DNA of 64,000 bases from an uncultured Lachnospira sp. (GCA_910585095.1 CAJUBU010000015.1:3707-67706), one strand, 5' to 3'; positions 8,149 through 16,933 are shown, counted from the first letter of the stretch. The notes: a model not told the origin generated them from the sequence alone. A program made the numbers and translations.

Positions 8149-9423
8149 TTAATTCACTGTTGTAGCTGTGGTTGTTGTTTCATTCTCATCTTTTTCTATC
8201 AATATCTTTATTCGATAAGAACCCGACACTCGATACCCTTGCGGAAGTGTAAAATCCACATTTACAGTATGCACACCTTCTGTCAACGATGTCATATCTA
8301 CACTTGCAGCAATATCTTGTGATGTAATCAATTCCAGCGAATTGTAATCGGATACAACACTGATATAAAATTCAGTCTTATCTTGAACGCTTACTTTATA
8401 ACCATTTTGTACATTGTTAAATTGAATATCTTTTACATTAATAGGAATATCCTTACTATTTTCTGTCGTTACTAATGCTGTTACTTCAACAATACTATCC
8501 CCTTGAAAAGAAATTGCCGAATCAACAAACTTGGATAACTGAATTGCAAATATTTTATTGGAAGAACATCCATTAATATTAAGCTCACTGGCAGGTATAA
8601 CAATCTCTTGTATTTGATTGACTGCTTGTGCTTCTCCTAAAATAGTCACTTCCTCCAAGCTAAGCTCCAGCCCTTTAAATATATACCCTTGTCTTACCTC
8701 GCCAATTGTACCTAAACACTTTACTTTAACTGTTTTTTTCAAACTCACTTTTACTTTATATTCAACTTCTGTTCTCGATAAAACTAATGCCTCATTTTCA
8801 ATTACATTTCCATCCGCATCCAAAAGCACAATATTTGCAGTCCCGCTATAATCTGCATAAAGACCATTCAAATCACACTGCGCGTCAACAGAATTGATTG
8901 ATTCAACAAGTGAAGACGGTCCTGTAACACGAAGCGTATTCGGATAACAATTTAATTCTGTCATAACATATCCATCATTTACTGTACCAACTTCTATTGG
9001 CTTAATATCAAATTCCTTTGTCACCCTATTTTCTATCTCCAATTTCACTGCTGTCGTTCTAGGTGTCACTTCAATATTGTCAATCTCTCTCCCATCTTTT
9101 ACAACTTTTACATGAATATCAACATAACTGGCAAATGCAGATATTTTACTTAAATCTGCTGTAGCTATAATATCACTGGATTTTATATCGGTTATAACAC
9201 TTTTCGGTCCACTGATATAAACCGATATTTTACTTCCCTCAATGACCTCATACGTATAATTGTTTGCAGTCAAACTACCTGTATTAATCAATTCAACATT
9301 GACATTACTAATCGTTACACCAGTTGTAGGGTCATATATGTTTACGATAATTGCCCACAATACAATTGCACACAACACTGAAAGAATCTTAAGAGACAAA
9401 TTATTAAAAAGCTTTTCCTTCAT
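8149..9423 (-). CDS. cdaR: CdaR (YbbR-domain) regulator of the diadenylate cyclase
   Basis: Membrane-anchored extracytoplasmic protein that binds and modulates CdaA. An N-terminal transmembrane helix (LSLKILSVLCAIVLWAIIV) is followed by about four YbbR repeats, recognisable by motifs such as YEVIEGSKISVYISGP, and a Thr-rich tail. The ATG at 9423 overlaps the cdaA stop as ATGA, indicating translational coupling. An upstream frame start at 9444 lacks a ribosome site, while AGAGGAAG lies about 10 bases before the ATG at 9423, so the shorter 424-residue form is preferred. Gene order cdaA-cdaR is conserved in Firmicutes, which supports the assignment. The downstream ptsH is 38 bases away and may be co-transcribed. 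Confidence 0.92.
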   Translation of the reverse strand: MKEKLFNNLSLKILSVLCAIVLWAIIVNIYDPTTGVTISNVNVELINTGSLTANNYTYEVIEGSKISVYISGPKSVITDIKSSDIIATADLSKISAFASYVDIHVKVVKDGREIDNIEVTPRTTAVKLEIENRVTKEFDIKPIEVGTVNDGYVMTELNCYPNTLRVTGPSSLVESINSVDAQCDLNGLYADYSGTANIVLLDADGNVIENEALVLSRTEVEYKVKVSLKKTVKVKCLGTIGEVRQGYIFKGLELSLEEVTILGEAQAVNQIQEIVIPASELNINGCSSNKIFAIQLSKFVDSAISFQGDSIVEVTALVTTENSKDIPINVKDIQFNNVQNGYKVSVQDKTEFYISVVSDYNSLELITSQDIAASVDMTSLTEGVHTVNVDFTLPQGYRVSGSYRIKILIEKDENETTTTATTVN

Positions 9424-10289
9424 TGTTTGACTCTTCCTCTCCATAATCTGAACGACTTTACATCAATTGTTTTCTTTCTAATATATTCTAATTTATTGCG
9501 CAACGAACTTGCATCAATATCTCGTATTAACTCTCCTCCCACAGCAACAGAAACTGCTCCTGTCTCCTCTGATACTATAATGGTAATACAATCCGATACT
9601 TCACTGATTCCAACACCTGCCCTGTGTCTTGTTCCTAACTCTTTACTTAAATTAACATTGTCCGACAATGGCAAATAACACGTTGCCGATAATATCCTAT
9701 CCCCTCTGATAATAACAGCGCCATCATGCAATGGCGTATTATGTTCAAAGATATTGATAAGAAGTTGACTTGTCACATAACCATCCACATCAATTCCTGT
9801 GCGGATATATTCTTCTAACATGATATCTTGTTCAATAACCATTAACGCACCGGTCTTTACAGCACCCATCTCATAGGAAGCACGCACTAATGCATCGAGT
9901 GTCTTTTCTGAAAAACGTTCTCCCTTGTCTTTATTATCACCAAAACTAAACAGTCCTCCAAATACAATTTTTTTCCTGCCCAGCTGTTCTAATGCCCTTC
10001 GTAGCTCTGGCTGAAATATAATAACAAGTGCAATAATCCCCACACTAATTGTCTTACCTGCAATCCACAAAATTGTTTTTAAATTAAGAATATATGCGAT
10101 GATAGCAAAAACGACAACAACGATAATCCCTTTAAGAAGCGCCCAAGCTTTCGTATTCTTAATCCACACCAAAACATTATATAAAAGAAACGCAATAATA
10201 ATTATCTCGATAACATCTGTCCATGTCAATCTTGGAAGGTACAATTTTGATAGATAATTTTTCGCAAAATTATTAAAAGTAGATGTCAT
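9420..10289 (-). CDS. cdaA: Diadenylate cyclase CdaA
   Basis: Condenses two ATP molecules into the second messenger c-di-AMP, which controls potassium uptake, osmolyte balance and wall homeostasis. Three N-terminal membrane helices (about 22-42, 53-70 and 74-93) precede a short linker and the DAC domain. The active-site motifs DGA (189-191, LHDGAVII) and RHR (221-223, GTRHRAGVGISE) are intact. Length and layout match CdaA rather than DisA or CdaS. It starts with ATG at 10289 behind GAGAGGAGTG and overlaps cdaR by four bases. The membrane-protein gene upstream ends 70 bases away and may belong to the same transcript. Confidence 0.96.
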   Translation of the reverse strand: MTSTFNNFAKNYLSKLYLPRLTWTDVIEIIIIAFLLYNVLVWIKNTKAWALLKGIIVVVVFAIIAYILNLKTILWIAGKTISVGIIALVIIFQPELRRALEQLGRKKIVFGGLFSFGDNKDKGERFSEKTLDALVRASYEMGAVKTGALMVIEQDIMLEEYIRTGIDVDGYVTSQLLINIFEHNTPLHDGAVIIRGDRILSATCYLPLSDNVNLSKELGTRHRAGVGISEVSDCITIIVSEETGAVSVAVGGELIRDIDASSLRNKLEYIRKKTIDVKSFRLWRGRVKQ

Positions 10290-10359
10290 TGTACCACTCC
10301 TCTCTAAACCACTCTCAAAATATTATAACATAATCAATAACACAATTCATCATTTATCT

Positions 10360-11361
10360 TCATACTATGTAATCATCATCATCATCATTTGTCACATCAC
10401 TATACGAATCTGTTGTTCTGCTTGACTTCTTTGTTTTTCTTGCATTAATCTGTTTCACTTTCACATCGGCATTAGCAATTGTAATTTTAGGTACTGCTTT
10501 CACATAATAATAATATTCATCATCTTCATATTGTACAAATTCTGTTCGTTTAAAGTCCACATTAAACAGTAACATTTTACATATATAACCAACAATTACG
10601 CCTAATACAGCACCGAGTACTGTAACAAGAATATTAATTTTTGCATCAAACGCCAAAATACCAATTATCAAAAATAAAAGTTCTACAACAGTACCTGCTA
10701 TAATTGCATAAAGCCATGAATTATTAATAGAAAGTCTTTTTATGCAATTTACCACTATAATTGTAACCGAAAATGCAACAACCATAACAATAACACTTTT
10801 ATTACTTACAAAGCTTTCTGCAATATAAGATATCTGCTGTACACTGTCTGAAGCAGAAGCATTCGTAATTGCCGCTTCATATTGGCTTGCTGTCTCAATA
10901 ATGCTAAAGATAATAACACCAAATGCCACTGGAACCATCGTAACCATTCCAAATCCTAATGCTGCTACAACGGGGATAGCTGCTGGAATTTTCATCCAAC
11001 ATAAAAGAACGGTTACAATGAGTAAATATCCATATTTTGAAGAAAATCGAAAGAACAGCAGATACATTACTAGAATAACACACAATGCAACAATAGTAAA
11101 CTCTATAGATATAGCATATAAATGCAATAACATAAAAATTGACAATATAAATATTGTAAACCAACTTGGTAAACATGCACAAATAATCGAAAGAATAATA
11201 GCAATTAATGGATTCTTTATTTTTGCCATATATCCTATATTAGAATTGAGCATTAAAAATGACACCAATGCAACAAAAAATCTTATAGCTGGTACAATAA
11301 TTTTATCAAATCTGCTGTATATTCTCCTAATATTTTCCTTTAATTCTAATAAAAATTCCAT
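10360..11361 (-). CDS. Polytopic membrane protein of unknown function
   Basis: About 333 residues with roughly eight to ten hydrophobic segments between residues 25 and 265. A cytoplasmic tail follows, with Tyr-rich (DDEYYYYVKAVP) and basic parts, ending in a run of five Asp and YIV. I do not recognise a characterised family, although proteins of this layout are found beside cdaA in Lachnospiraceae. The frame could begin at 11373, but GGAG falls inside those first codons, six bases before the ATG at 11361, so the later start is preferred. Its place directly upstream of cdaA-cdaR suggests a link to envelope or osmotic homeostasis, but this is only context. Confidence 0.75.
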   Translation of the reverse strand: MEFLLELKENIRRIYSRFDKIIVPAIRFFVALVSFLMLNSNIGYMAKIKNPLIAIILSIICACLPSWFTIFILSIFMLLHLYAISIEFTIVALCVILVMYLLFFRFSSKYGYLLIVTVLLCWMKIPAAIPVVAALGFGMVTMVPVAFGVIIFSIIETASQYEAAITNASASDSVQQISYIAESFVSNKSVIVMVVAFSVTIIVVNCIKRLSINNSWLYAIIAGTVVELLFLIIGILAFDAKINILVTVLGAVLGVIVGYICKMLLFNVDFKRTEFVQYEDDEYYYYVKAVPKITIANADVKVKQINARKTKKSSRTTDSYSDVTNDDDDDYIV

Positions 11362-11385
11362 GTCATTCTCCATTTCTAAAGTTAT

Positions 11386-11420
11386 AAAAAGCGAGCAAAA
11401 CTACTTTTTAACATTTGCTC
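11386..11420 (-). terminator. Terminator after the two-helix membrane protein gene
   Basis: GAGCAAA and TTTGCTC form a 7-bp stem, followed on the minus strand by GCTTTTTATA. It lies 15 bases after the stop at 11435 and just before the next gene. Confidence 0.6.
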
Positions 11421-11434
11421 TGCAAATTTATAAT

Positions 11435-11842
11435 TTAAGAATTTCTCTTTTTATTTTGATTATTATAAAAGCGTTCTAACTTATTTAGTCTTGAAAGATA
11501 CTTTTTTAATCCTGCTCTTGATTTGTCATATTGATATGCGTTGACAATTCCTGCAACAATAGAAAACACAATTAAAAATATAATATAATAAGTACCTAAT
11601 TTTTTTGCTATCAATGTATAGTCCATTGTATTAACTTCAGAAACAATTTTTTCCATATTGCATAGTGCAAAAAAAATGACTATAACTGCAAATGCAAATG
11701 TTGAAGCAATAATACTTTTAAGAACGCCCAATGTCACAAAATCGCCTTTATAATATCTTGACATCTTTAACATCCTTTTTCCTTCATTCTTCTCATAAAT
11801 TGCCATCTTAGTCATCATTTTGACTTTATTTTCATTTAACAT
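11435..11842 (-). CDS. Small two-helix membrane protein of unknown function
   Basis: A 135-residue protein with a basic N-terminus, two transmembrane helices (about 41-64 and 83-103) and a basic, Arg/Lys/Asn-rich C-terminal tail (RAGLKKYLSRLNKLERF). I do not recognise a family. AAAGGA stands about 6 bases before the ATG at 11842. It is flanked by a terminator downstream and a stem-loop upstream, so it may be transcribed separately from its neighbours. Two-helix proteins with basic tails can be assembly partners or DNA/RNA tethers, but nothing here decides this. Confidence 0.65.
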   Translation of the reverse strand: MLNENKVKMMTKMAIYEKNEGKRMLKMSRYYKGDFVTLGVLKSIIASTFAFAVIVIFFALCNMEKIVSEVNTMDYTLIAKKLGTYYIIFLIVFSIVAGIVNAYQYDKSRAGLKKYLSRLNKLERFYNNQNKKRNS

Positions 11843-11869
11843 ATAAATCCTTTCACTATTATTTTTTAT

Positions 11870-11904
11870 GCCACAACTTGGTTATGGTTAAACCTCATTG
11901 TGGC
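11870..11904 (-). terminator. Stem-loop after the BIG2 protein gene, possible terminator
   Basis: GCCACAA and TTGTGGC enclose a nested GGTT/AACC pairing, 20 bases after the stop at 11924. The stem is good but no clear T-run follows on the minus strand, so termination is uncertain. Confidence 0.35.
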
Positions 11905-11923
11905 TATTTTACCATATATTTCC

Positions 11924-12982
11924 TTAATTGTATATTACAATTTGAGAATGTCCGCCATTTGGAGCAACAACAATACGAACTTTTCTATCATCAACCATAA
12001 AGGTTTTATCTGTATTTGCAGTAAGATAATTATTCCAAATTTGATTATAACCTGAAGGAACTAAACTTGCTAACACACCTTGCACCTGCGAATCAAAATT
12101 GTCGCCTCTTTTTTTTATATAGATTATTGTTACATTTGGCTGTGTTACAATCTCTCCATAATAAGTGTCATTTTCCTGATAAACATATACATTGGACATA
12201 GCTTGAGAAAATCCTTGTGTATCAAGCTTACCTCCTATTGTATTGCTGTTGTCTCCCTCTCCGCTTGATGTATTATTGTCCGAACCATTATTTTGCGTCG
12301 TATTATCATCTCCATCAAAATCCCCATCTGAGTTATCTCCACCTGATGGTATATCTTGAGAAGGATTATCATTTTCTTCATTATTATTTATCGTATCATT
12401 TGGATATTGCAAATCTCCCTGTTGATTATTAGGATATTGCTCTCCATCATTATTCATATTAGGCACATAGTTATTTGTCCATGAATCACCATACTTGTCC
12501 GATACAAAAGATTCTGCAACATACACGCCAAATCCATTTTGGGAACCTGATGATGTATTTTGTATACCCTCTATTGCAACCGAATCAGAGACCGTTCCTA
12601 CAGTGGCTGTAATGACACTTACGCCAACACCTTTAACCGTAATAATTCCTTGTGAATCAACATCAATAATATCTGGATTGCTTGATGTCCATACAACAGA
12701 TTTCTCTGTATCTGCTGGAGTTACAATGGCAATTACTTTAAACTGTGTTCCCATTGCTACTGCACAGTCATCAAGTTGTATCTCAACAGTTGATGCCACT
12801 CTCCCACCTTCTGTTCCATCCGTTTCAATATGAGATGTTTTTATTCCAGAATCGGATAAATGTATACCCACTTCATTACTATCTGAATTTTTGCTGATAT
12901 TAATAGCATATGTCACGCCTGCCACAATCAGAACAATAACTGCTGCACAAGAAACAATCACAGGTATCAACTTATTTTTCAT
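11924..12982 (-). CDS. Membrane-anchored bacterial Ig-like (BIG2) domain protein
   Basis: An extracytoplasmic protein of 352 residues. An uncleaved-looking N-terminal hydrophobic anchor (about 7-28) is followed by one BIG2 Ig-like domain (about 62-140). That domain shows the usual motifs TPADTEKSVVWTSSNPD, then GIITVKGVGVSVITATV. A low-complexity linker rich in Asn, Asp, Gly and Ser (about 180-250) leads to a C-terminal domain of about 100 residues that I do not recognise. The start has GGAGG about 6 bases upstream. BIG2 domains occur in adhesins and wall proteins; a binding role at the cell surface is inferred from domain content only. Confidence 0.8.
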   Translation of the reverse strand: MKNKLIPVIVSCAAVIVLIVAGVTYAINISKNSDSNEVGIHLSDSGIKTSHIETDGTEGGRVASTVEIQLDDCAVAMGTQFKVIAIVTPADTEKSVVWTSSNPDIIDVDSQGIITVKGVGVSVITATVGTVSDSVAIEGIQNTSSGSQNGFGVYVAESFVSDKYGDSWTNNYVPNMNNDGEQYPNNQQGDLQYPNDTINNNEENDNPSQDIPSGGDNSDGDFDGDDNTTQNNGSDNNTSSGEGDNSNTIGGKLDTQGFSQAMSNVYVYQENDTYYGEIVTQPNVTIIYIKKRGDNFDSQVQGVLASLVPSGYNQIWNNYLTANTDKTFMVDDRKVRIVVAPNGGHSQIVIYN

Positions 12983-13037
12983 ATTTAACCTCCATGCTGC
13001 AACTACTATTTAGAAGCAGCTATATTCATTTTAAAAC

Positions 13038-13070
13038 TAAAAAGCGCGCCCCCCTTTTCGGCAGGCGCAT
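13038..13070 (-). terminator. Terminator after the PocR-chemoreceptor gene
   Basis: GCGCC and GGCGC, with inner CC/GG pairing around a GAAAA loop, form a stem followed by GCTTTTTAG on the minus strand. It lies about 50 bases after the stop at 13119. Confidence 0.7.
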
Positions 13071-13118
13071 ACTTTAACATTTCCTTATATATTGAAGTAC
13101 TTTCTCACTGCCCTGTTA

Positions 13119-13892
13119 CTATTTATTTAGACTGTTAATAGTCTCTGTAACTTCACCGAGAGCCTTCTTAATATTAACACTCGTTGTCGCCATGCCCTGT
13201 GCAAGTTTTTGTACTTCTTCAGCAACAACACTAAAACCACGTCCTGCCTCGCCAGCACGCGCTGCTTCAATACTGGCATTGAGCGCAAGAATTTTTTGAC
13301 GATTACTATAAGCCTCAATCTGCTTTGTATTGTCATTGGCAACAACAATCTGGTCTGCTGCCTTACTAATTCCTTCTTTAAGTCCGCTGAGCATCTTTTT
13401 ATTAATTGTCGTAGCATAGCTTGCTCTTACAAACATATTAATAACATCACCTAAAAGATTTGCTGATGCCTCAATTTCATCCCTTGTCTTTACATTAACC
13501 TTGCGAAGTGCATCTATGTAATCATCCTCATTAATATTTAAAGACCTTGCCACTCCTCTAAATTTCTCCTCATCGGGATTTTCTGGAAGAACCTGACCAC
13601 CAATAATACTGCCTAAAACAGTTCCATCATCAAGAGTAATCGGAATACCAAAATCAACTAATCCAGCATGACATGAATATACCCCTTTTCCTTCACGGTC
13701 ACACTTTTCACATCTTCTACGTCCCTCTTCACTGCCCCTTGTATACCTTATGCAAAAATCTGTAAAATTGTAGCACTCACTAATGTACTTTCCATCATGC
13801 CCTACTGCCACTGTTGCTAAACCTGTACATTTTGCCCAATTTTTCATTATTTCTTCAAATTTATTCATGTCACAGAAATCTTGAATCTTCAT
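13119..13892 (-). CDS. Soluble PocR-domain protein with a short chemoreceptor signalling module
   Basis: About 257 residues with no membrane helix. The N-terminal two-thirds is a PocR-type ligand-binding domain with its characteristic cysteines (CEKCDREGKG, then YSCHAGL) and GIPITLDDG. The C-terminal part contains the most conserved chemoreceptor tip, ILALNASIEAARAGEAGRGF then VVAEEVQKLA, but stops soon after, so the four-helix bundle is short. PocR domains sense small hydrocarbon-like ligands, so a cytosolic chemosensory adaptor for CheA/CheW is likely. A start at 13919 is in frame but has no ribosome site, whereas GAGAGGGG lies about 8 bases before the ATG at 13892. A promoter (13943-13971) and terminator (13038-13070) frame it as a single-gene unit. 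Confidence 0.88.
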   Translation of the reverse strand: MKIQDFCDMNKFEEIMKNWAKCTGLATVAVGHDGKYISECYNFTDFCIRYTRGSEEGRRRCEKCDREGKGVYSCHAGLVDFGIPITLDDGTVLGSIIGGQVLPENPDEEKFRGVARSLNINEDDYIDALRKVNVKTRDEIEASANLLGDVINMFVRASYATTINKKMLSGLKEGISKAADQIVVANDNTKQIEAYSNRQKILALNASIEAARAGEAGRGFSVVAEEVQKLAQGMATTSVNIKKALGEVTETINSLNK

Positions 13893-13942
13893 AGCACTAC
13901 CCCTCTCTACATTATACATTTTGTAACCATAAATCTGTCGTT

Positions 13943-13971
13943 ATTGTACCATTAACCTTACTTTATGTCAA
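13943..13971 (-). promoter_or_regulatory. Strong sigma-A promoter of the PocR gene
   Basis: A perfect TTGACA and a TACAAT are exactly 17 bases apart on the minus strand, about 50 bases before the ATG at 13892. The -35 box directly abuts the end of intergenic repeat A1 (13972-14134), whose edge reads CTTGACT. Confidence 0.75.
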
Positions 13972-14134
13972 GTCAAGCGAGTATTTACAATCCGCTTTGT
14001 TGCTTGCTTAAACCATCTTGACACTTATTGGTATTTTCTAAATGGACAAGTTTAACTTCCGTTTTTTTACAGAAATTAAACTTGCCCGATAAGATTAAGC
14101 AGATATTTACAATCTGCTATACTACTTGATGAGG
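13972..14134. repeat. Composite intergenic repeat A1 (two core copies around a stem-loop)
   Basis: Two copies of the palindromic core lie at 13972-14014 and 14094-14134. The first reads GTCAAGCGAGTATTTACAAT on the plus strand, the second AAGCAGATATTTACAATCTG. Between them is a 16-bp stem-loop (CAAGTTTAA at 14047-14055 and TTAAACTTG at 14076-14084). The right end touches the stop codon of the aquaporin-like gene. The same core recurs at 16934, 30561, 39614, 46187 and 48294. Confidence 0.8.
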
Positions 14135-14848
14135 TTAAAATAAGGATACGACAAATACTGCCAATATACCTCCCACACTGCTTCCCATAAGATTTACAAT
14201 AAGCTGATAACCCCAGTCTACCATTTCACTATTTTTGTTTGGTATTGGCAAAATGCAAAACCAGACACTGCTAAACACAGAACGCATAGCATTCATACTA
14301 AATCCTGTACTATTTAGCGTAAGTGCAAGAATCATCACACCAGCAAATCCAATAACACCAATCTGAAGTGCTGCTGAGGCTCCTGAACAAGCTTTAATTG
14401 CACCAAGAACGAGAAAAAGAAAGGCAAACGTTGCCAAAAGCTCCTGAAAAAAATTTAAAGGCATATTTTTTTCAACAGGATATGCTGCAAATATTCCCCT
14501 TTTGGCTTCATTTTTGGATGCCTTAAATGAATCCCAAAAAAATACCATACACAAACATACAGCACTGCCTGCTGCAAGAAATTCCATCAGCAAAAACAAA
14601 AAAGCATCTTTTACTGTTAATGAACCAAAAATAAGATTTCCTAAAACAACGCCTGGATTAAGATAGGCAGGACCACCCATAATAACAGCCATCGCAAGAC
14701 CAAATCCAACCGACAAGCTCCAAGCCCAACAAAGTTCAATATAACGAAGTTTTCCTATCAATGTTTTCTTCAGAGATATATTACACATATAAGAATATCC
14801 TCCAAGAAGAAAAATTAAACTCCCTGCAAATTCTGATAAGTATACCAT
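14135..14848 (-). CDS. MIP (aquaporin/glycerol facilitator)-like channel with altered NPA boxes
   Basis: A six-helix membrane protein of 237 residues with the overall MIP layout. The two pore half-helices can be placed, but both signature NPA motifs are changed. The first reads AYLNPGVVLGN (NPG) and the second STGFSMNAMRSV (NAM, where facilitators have MNPAR). Length is normal for the family. The conserved Arg of the selectivity filter seems kept after the second box (NAMRS). Water or glycerol conduction is therefore uncertain and another small solute is possible. The start has GGAGG about 7 bases upstream. The AEC transporter gene ends 41 bases before it, so the two may be co-transcribed. 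Confidence 0.75.
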   Translation of the reverse strand: MVYLSEFAGSLIFLLGGYSYMCNISLKKTLIGKLRYIELCWAWSLSVGFGLAMAVIMGGPAYLNPGVVLGNLIFGSLTVKDAFLFLLMEFLAAGSAVCLCMVFFWDSFKASKNEAKRGIFAAYPVEKNMPLNFFQELLATFAFLFLVLGAIKACSGASAALQIGVIGFAGVMILALTLNSTGFSMNAMRSVFSSVWFCILPIPNKNSEMVDWGYQLIVNLMGSSVGGILAVFVVSLF

Positions 14849-14889
14849 AAAATTCCTCCTTTTCGTATATAAAAACTATTACCCTCAAC

Positions 14890-15900
14890 TTAAATCAAAC
14901 CAATTGCCCTTACCACAAACACTTCTACAAAAATGCTCAAAATCGAAAATAATGTTGTCCATACAACTAGCTGACCTGCTAATTGTCCATCACTTCCCAT
15001 CTCTTCTGCCATAATTGCACTTGCCACTGCAACTGGTGTTCCAAAAAGTGCTATAAATGAAGCAAACACCCCCTCGTCAAAATATACAAAACCTGCCTTA
15101 TGTAATAGTACTGCACTGCCAACACCAATAAGCGGCGCTAATACATTTCTTCCCATTACGCCTATAGCAATCTGCTTTCGATAACCTTGTATTTTCTTAA
15201 AATCAAACTGCCCGCCAAGCACTAACAAAGCAAGGGGTGAAGCCACTCTTGCAATATAATTAATAACTGTTTCCAAAAATGTAAAATGGGCGATTGCTGG
15301 AATAAAGGTATGGATAAAACGGCTTCCATATGGCTTTATCAAAAGTACAATTACACCCAATAAAACACCAATTATCAAAGGATTTTTAATAATCTTACTA
15401 AAAATAGTCATTATATCCGATTTATTTAACTTTTTGCTATCTTCCCGAAATATCGAAAGTGAAACAACAGCAAATATATTATATATTGGAATCGAAAATG
15501 CAGATAATACTGCAGCTGCCAGTACCCCTTTCTCCCCAGCAATTAATTCTGCTAAAGATACCCCAATTAATGCAAAATTAGAACGAAAAATACACTGCAT
15601 AATAACACCTTTTTGTCTTGAATCTGGTATTATTTTGGTCGTTAAAAATCCCAACAGTACTAATATTCCAATAACAACGATTATAAACACAACTGTTATC
15701 CAATGGATATCAGATATACTATCCACATCTGCCACATTTTTAAATAACAGTACAGGAAGAAAAACATAGAACACACTTTTATTTGCCATCTTTAAAAATT
15801 CATTGGTAAAAATTCCTCTTTTTTTCAAAAAATATCCTAATGCCATTAAAATCATAATGGGAAAAATAGCATTTACTGTAAATATAAATATTGATAACAT
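14890..15900 (-). CDS. AEC (auxin efflux carrier) family transporter
   Basis: A secondary transporter of 336 residues with about ten transmembrane helices. The N-terminus IFPIMILMALGYFLKKRGI followed by a VFYVFLPVLLFKNV segment is typical of bacterial AEC permeases, as is the C-terminal part FIALFGTPVAVASAIMAEEM. Bacterial members export organic acids such as malate or move amino acids and related anions; the substrate here cannot be told. It begins 21 bases after the amidase gene ends and may be co-transcribed with it. No strong ribosome site was seen before the ATG at 15900 (GGAAGG is about 16 bases away). Confidence 0.9.
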   Translation of the reverse strand: MLSIFIFTVNAIFPIMILMALGYFLKKRGIFTNEFLKMANKSVFYVFLPVLLFKNVADVDSISDIHWITVVFIIVVIGILVLLGFLTTKIIPDSRQKGVIMQCIFRSNFALIGVSLAELIAGEKGVLAAAVLSAFSIPIYNIFAVVSLSIFREDSKKLNKSDIMTIFSKIIKNPLIIGVLLGVIVLLIKPYGSRFIHTFIPAIAHFTFLETVINYIARVASPLALLVLGGQFDFKKIQGYRKQIAIGVMGRNVLAPLIGVGSAVLLHKAGFVYFDEGVFASFIALFGTPVAVASAIMAEEMGSDGQLAGQLVVWTTLFSILSIFVEVFVVRAIGLI

Positions 15901-15921
15901 GATAAATCACAATAAGCCTTC

Positions 15922-16716
15922 CTAGAAAATATAATTGATAATTCCATCTGTTATTGCTCTTGCTATAGAAGAAAGTTTTTCTTCATCACATAAAAAATTT
16001 CTATAATCACTCTCACTGCTAAGAAATGCTGTCTCTATAAGAACAGACGGAATCCCCATTTTTGTTGCTTCATATGTAATCGTATAATAATCGGCACTAG
16101 AACCATCTGCATATTTACTGTTATCTGTACAATTTCGCCTTAACAGCCCCTCATTTTTATGAGCCTCCCAATCTGTCGTAATAGAAATCCCTATATTCTG
16201 CAATTGAGCAAGCATTGATTTTGCAAGATGTTCACTGCTTTGATATACACTTTTAACTTTTGCACGAGGTGCATTATAATGACTTTGTGTAACAATCGCA
16301 AGACAACCTTTATGATTGATATCCTTGCTGCTGCTATTATTATGTATGGATACCAGATAATCCGCATAAACATTCTTTGCAAACTTTACTCGCTCTTGAA
16401 GTTCAATATCCTCGTCTTTTTCTCTTGTCATAACAACCTTAATTCCATCATATTTTTTTAAATATTCTCTTACCTTTAACGATATTTTCAAATTAATATC
16501 TTTTTCTGACACATTAACGCCGTCATACACAAATTGACAACCATTTTTAACGCCTCCATGTCCTGGGTCAAGACATATCACAATATCTTTTTTGCTCACC
16601 TGTTGTCTTTCCTCATCATTTAATGATTGCCATGCTTTTAAATCAAACAAAATAACCAATATAATCAATAAAAACAGCCCATAAATTATAAATTTTCTCA
16701 ACAAGCACTCCATCAT
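15922..16716 (-). CDS. N-acetylmuramoyl-L-alanine amidase (Amidase_3), membrane-anchored
   Basis: Zinc-dependent wall hydrolase that cuts the bond between muramic acid and the stem peptide. An N-terminal anchor helix (about 10-26) is followed by the amidase_3 domain. It shows ICLDPGHGG (first zinc His), SEKDINLKISLKVREYL, LVSIHNNSS (second His) and IETAFLSSESDY (catalytic Glu). The size and single-domain layout resemble CwlD-type or other sporulation/cell-separation amidases. The frame starts with ATGATG at 16716, but GGAG falls within it, six bases before a TTG at 16701. The real start may therefore be that TTG, giving a protein five residues shorter. Confidence 0.9.
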   Translation of the reverse strand: MMECLLRKFIIYGLFLLIILVILFDLKAWQSLNDEERQQVSKKDIVICLDPGHGGVKNGCQFVYDGVNVSEKDINLKISLKVREYLKKYDGIKVVMTREKDEDIELQERVKFAKNVYADYLVSIHNNSSSKDINHKGCLAIVTQSHYNAPRAKVKSVYQSSEHLAKSMLAQLQNIGISITTDWEAHKNEGLLRRNCTDNSKYADGSSADYYTITYEATKMGIPSVLIETAFLSSESDYRNFLCDEEKLSSIARAITDGIINYIF

Positions 16717-16852
16717 TCAATTTGTTTTTTATAATAATCATATGCTGTTTTATGCAAATTTATTGATAATACCAGCAATTCCAAAATGAATCAAAGTACA
16801 AACATTCCTATAACATATGGTTTATCTTATATAATAAATAATAAAACATTTT

Positions 16853-16910
16853 AAAAACACCAAATACTGCCATCTTTTTAACCAACACAAGATAGTACAA
16901 TATTTGGTGT
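16853..16910 (-). terminator. Hairpin terminator downstream of the eda region
   Basis: ACACCAAATA pairs with TATTTGGTGT, with inner CATCTT/AAGATA pairing. On the minus strand the stem is followed by TTTTTAAAA. It lies beyond repeat A2, about 190 bases after the eda stop. The rest of 16717-16852 shows nothing recognisable. Confidence 0.65.
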
Positions 16911-16933
16911 AATTATTTCAATTTTTTACTTTA

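Noticed and set aside
10901..11479. Plus-strand open frame of 192 codons across the membrane-protein genes
   Set aside because: Covers two minus-strand genes with good ribosome sites and a terminator; Asn/Ile-rich composition is that of an AT-rich shadow frame.
13893..13919. Start of the PocR protein at ATG 13919
   Set aside because: No ribosome site there, while GAGAGGGG lies about 8 bases before the ATG at 13892. The TATAAT near 13915 is not needed, because a better promoter lies at 13943-13971.
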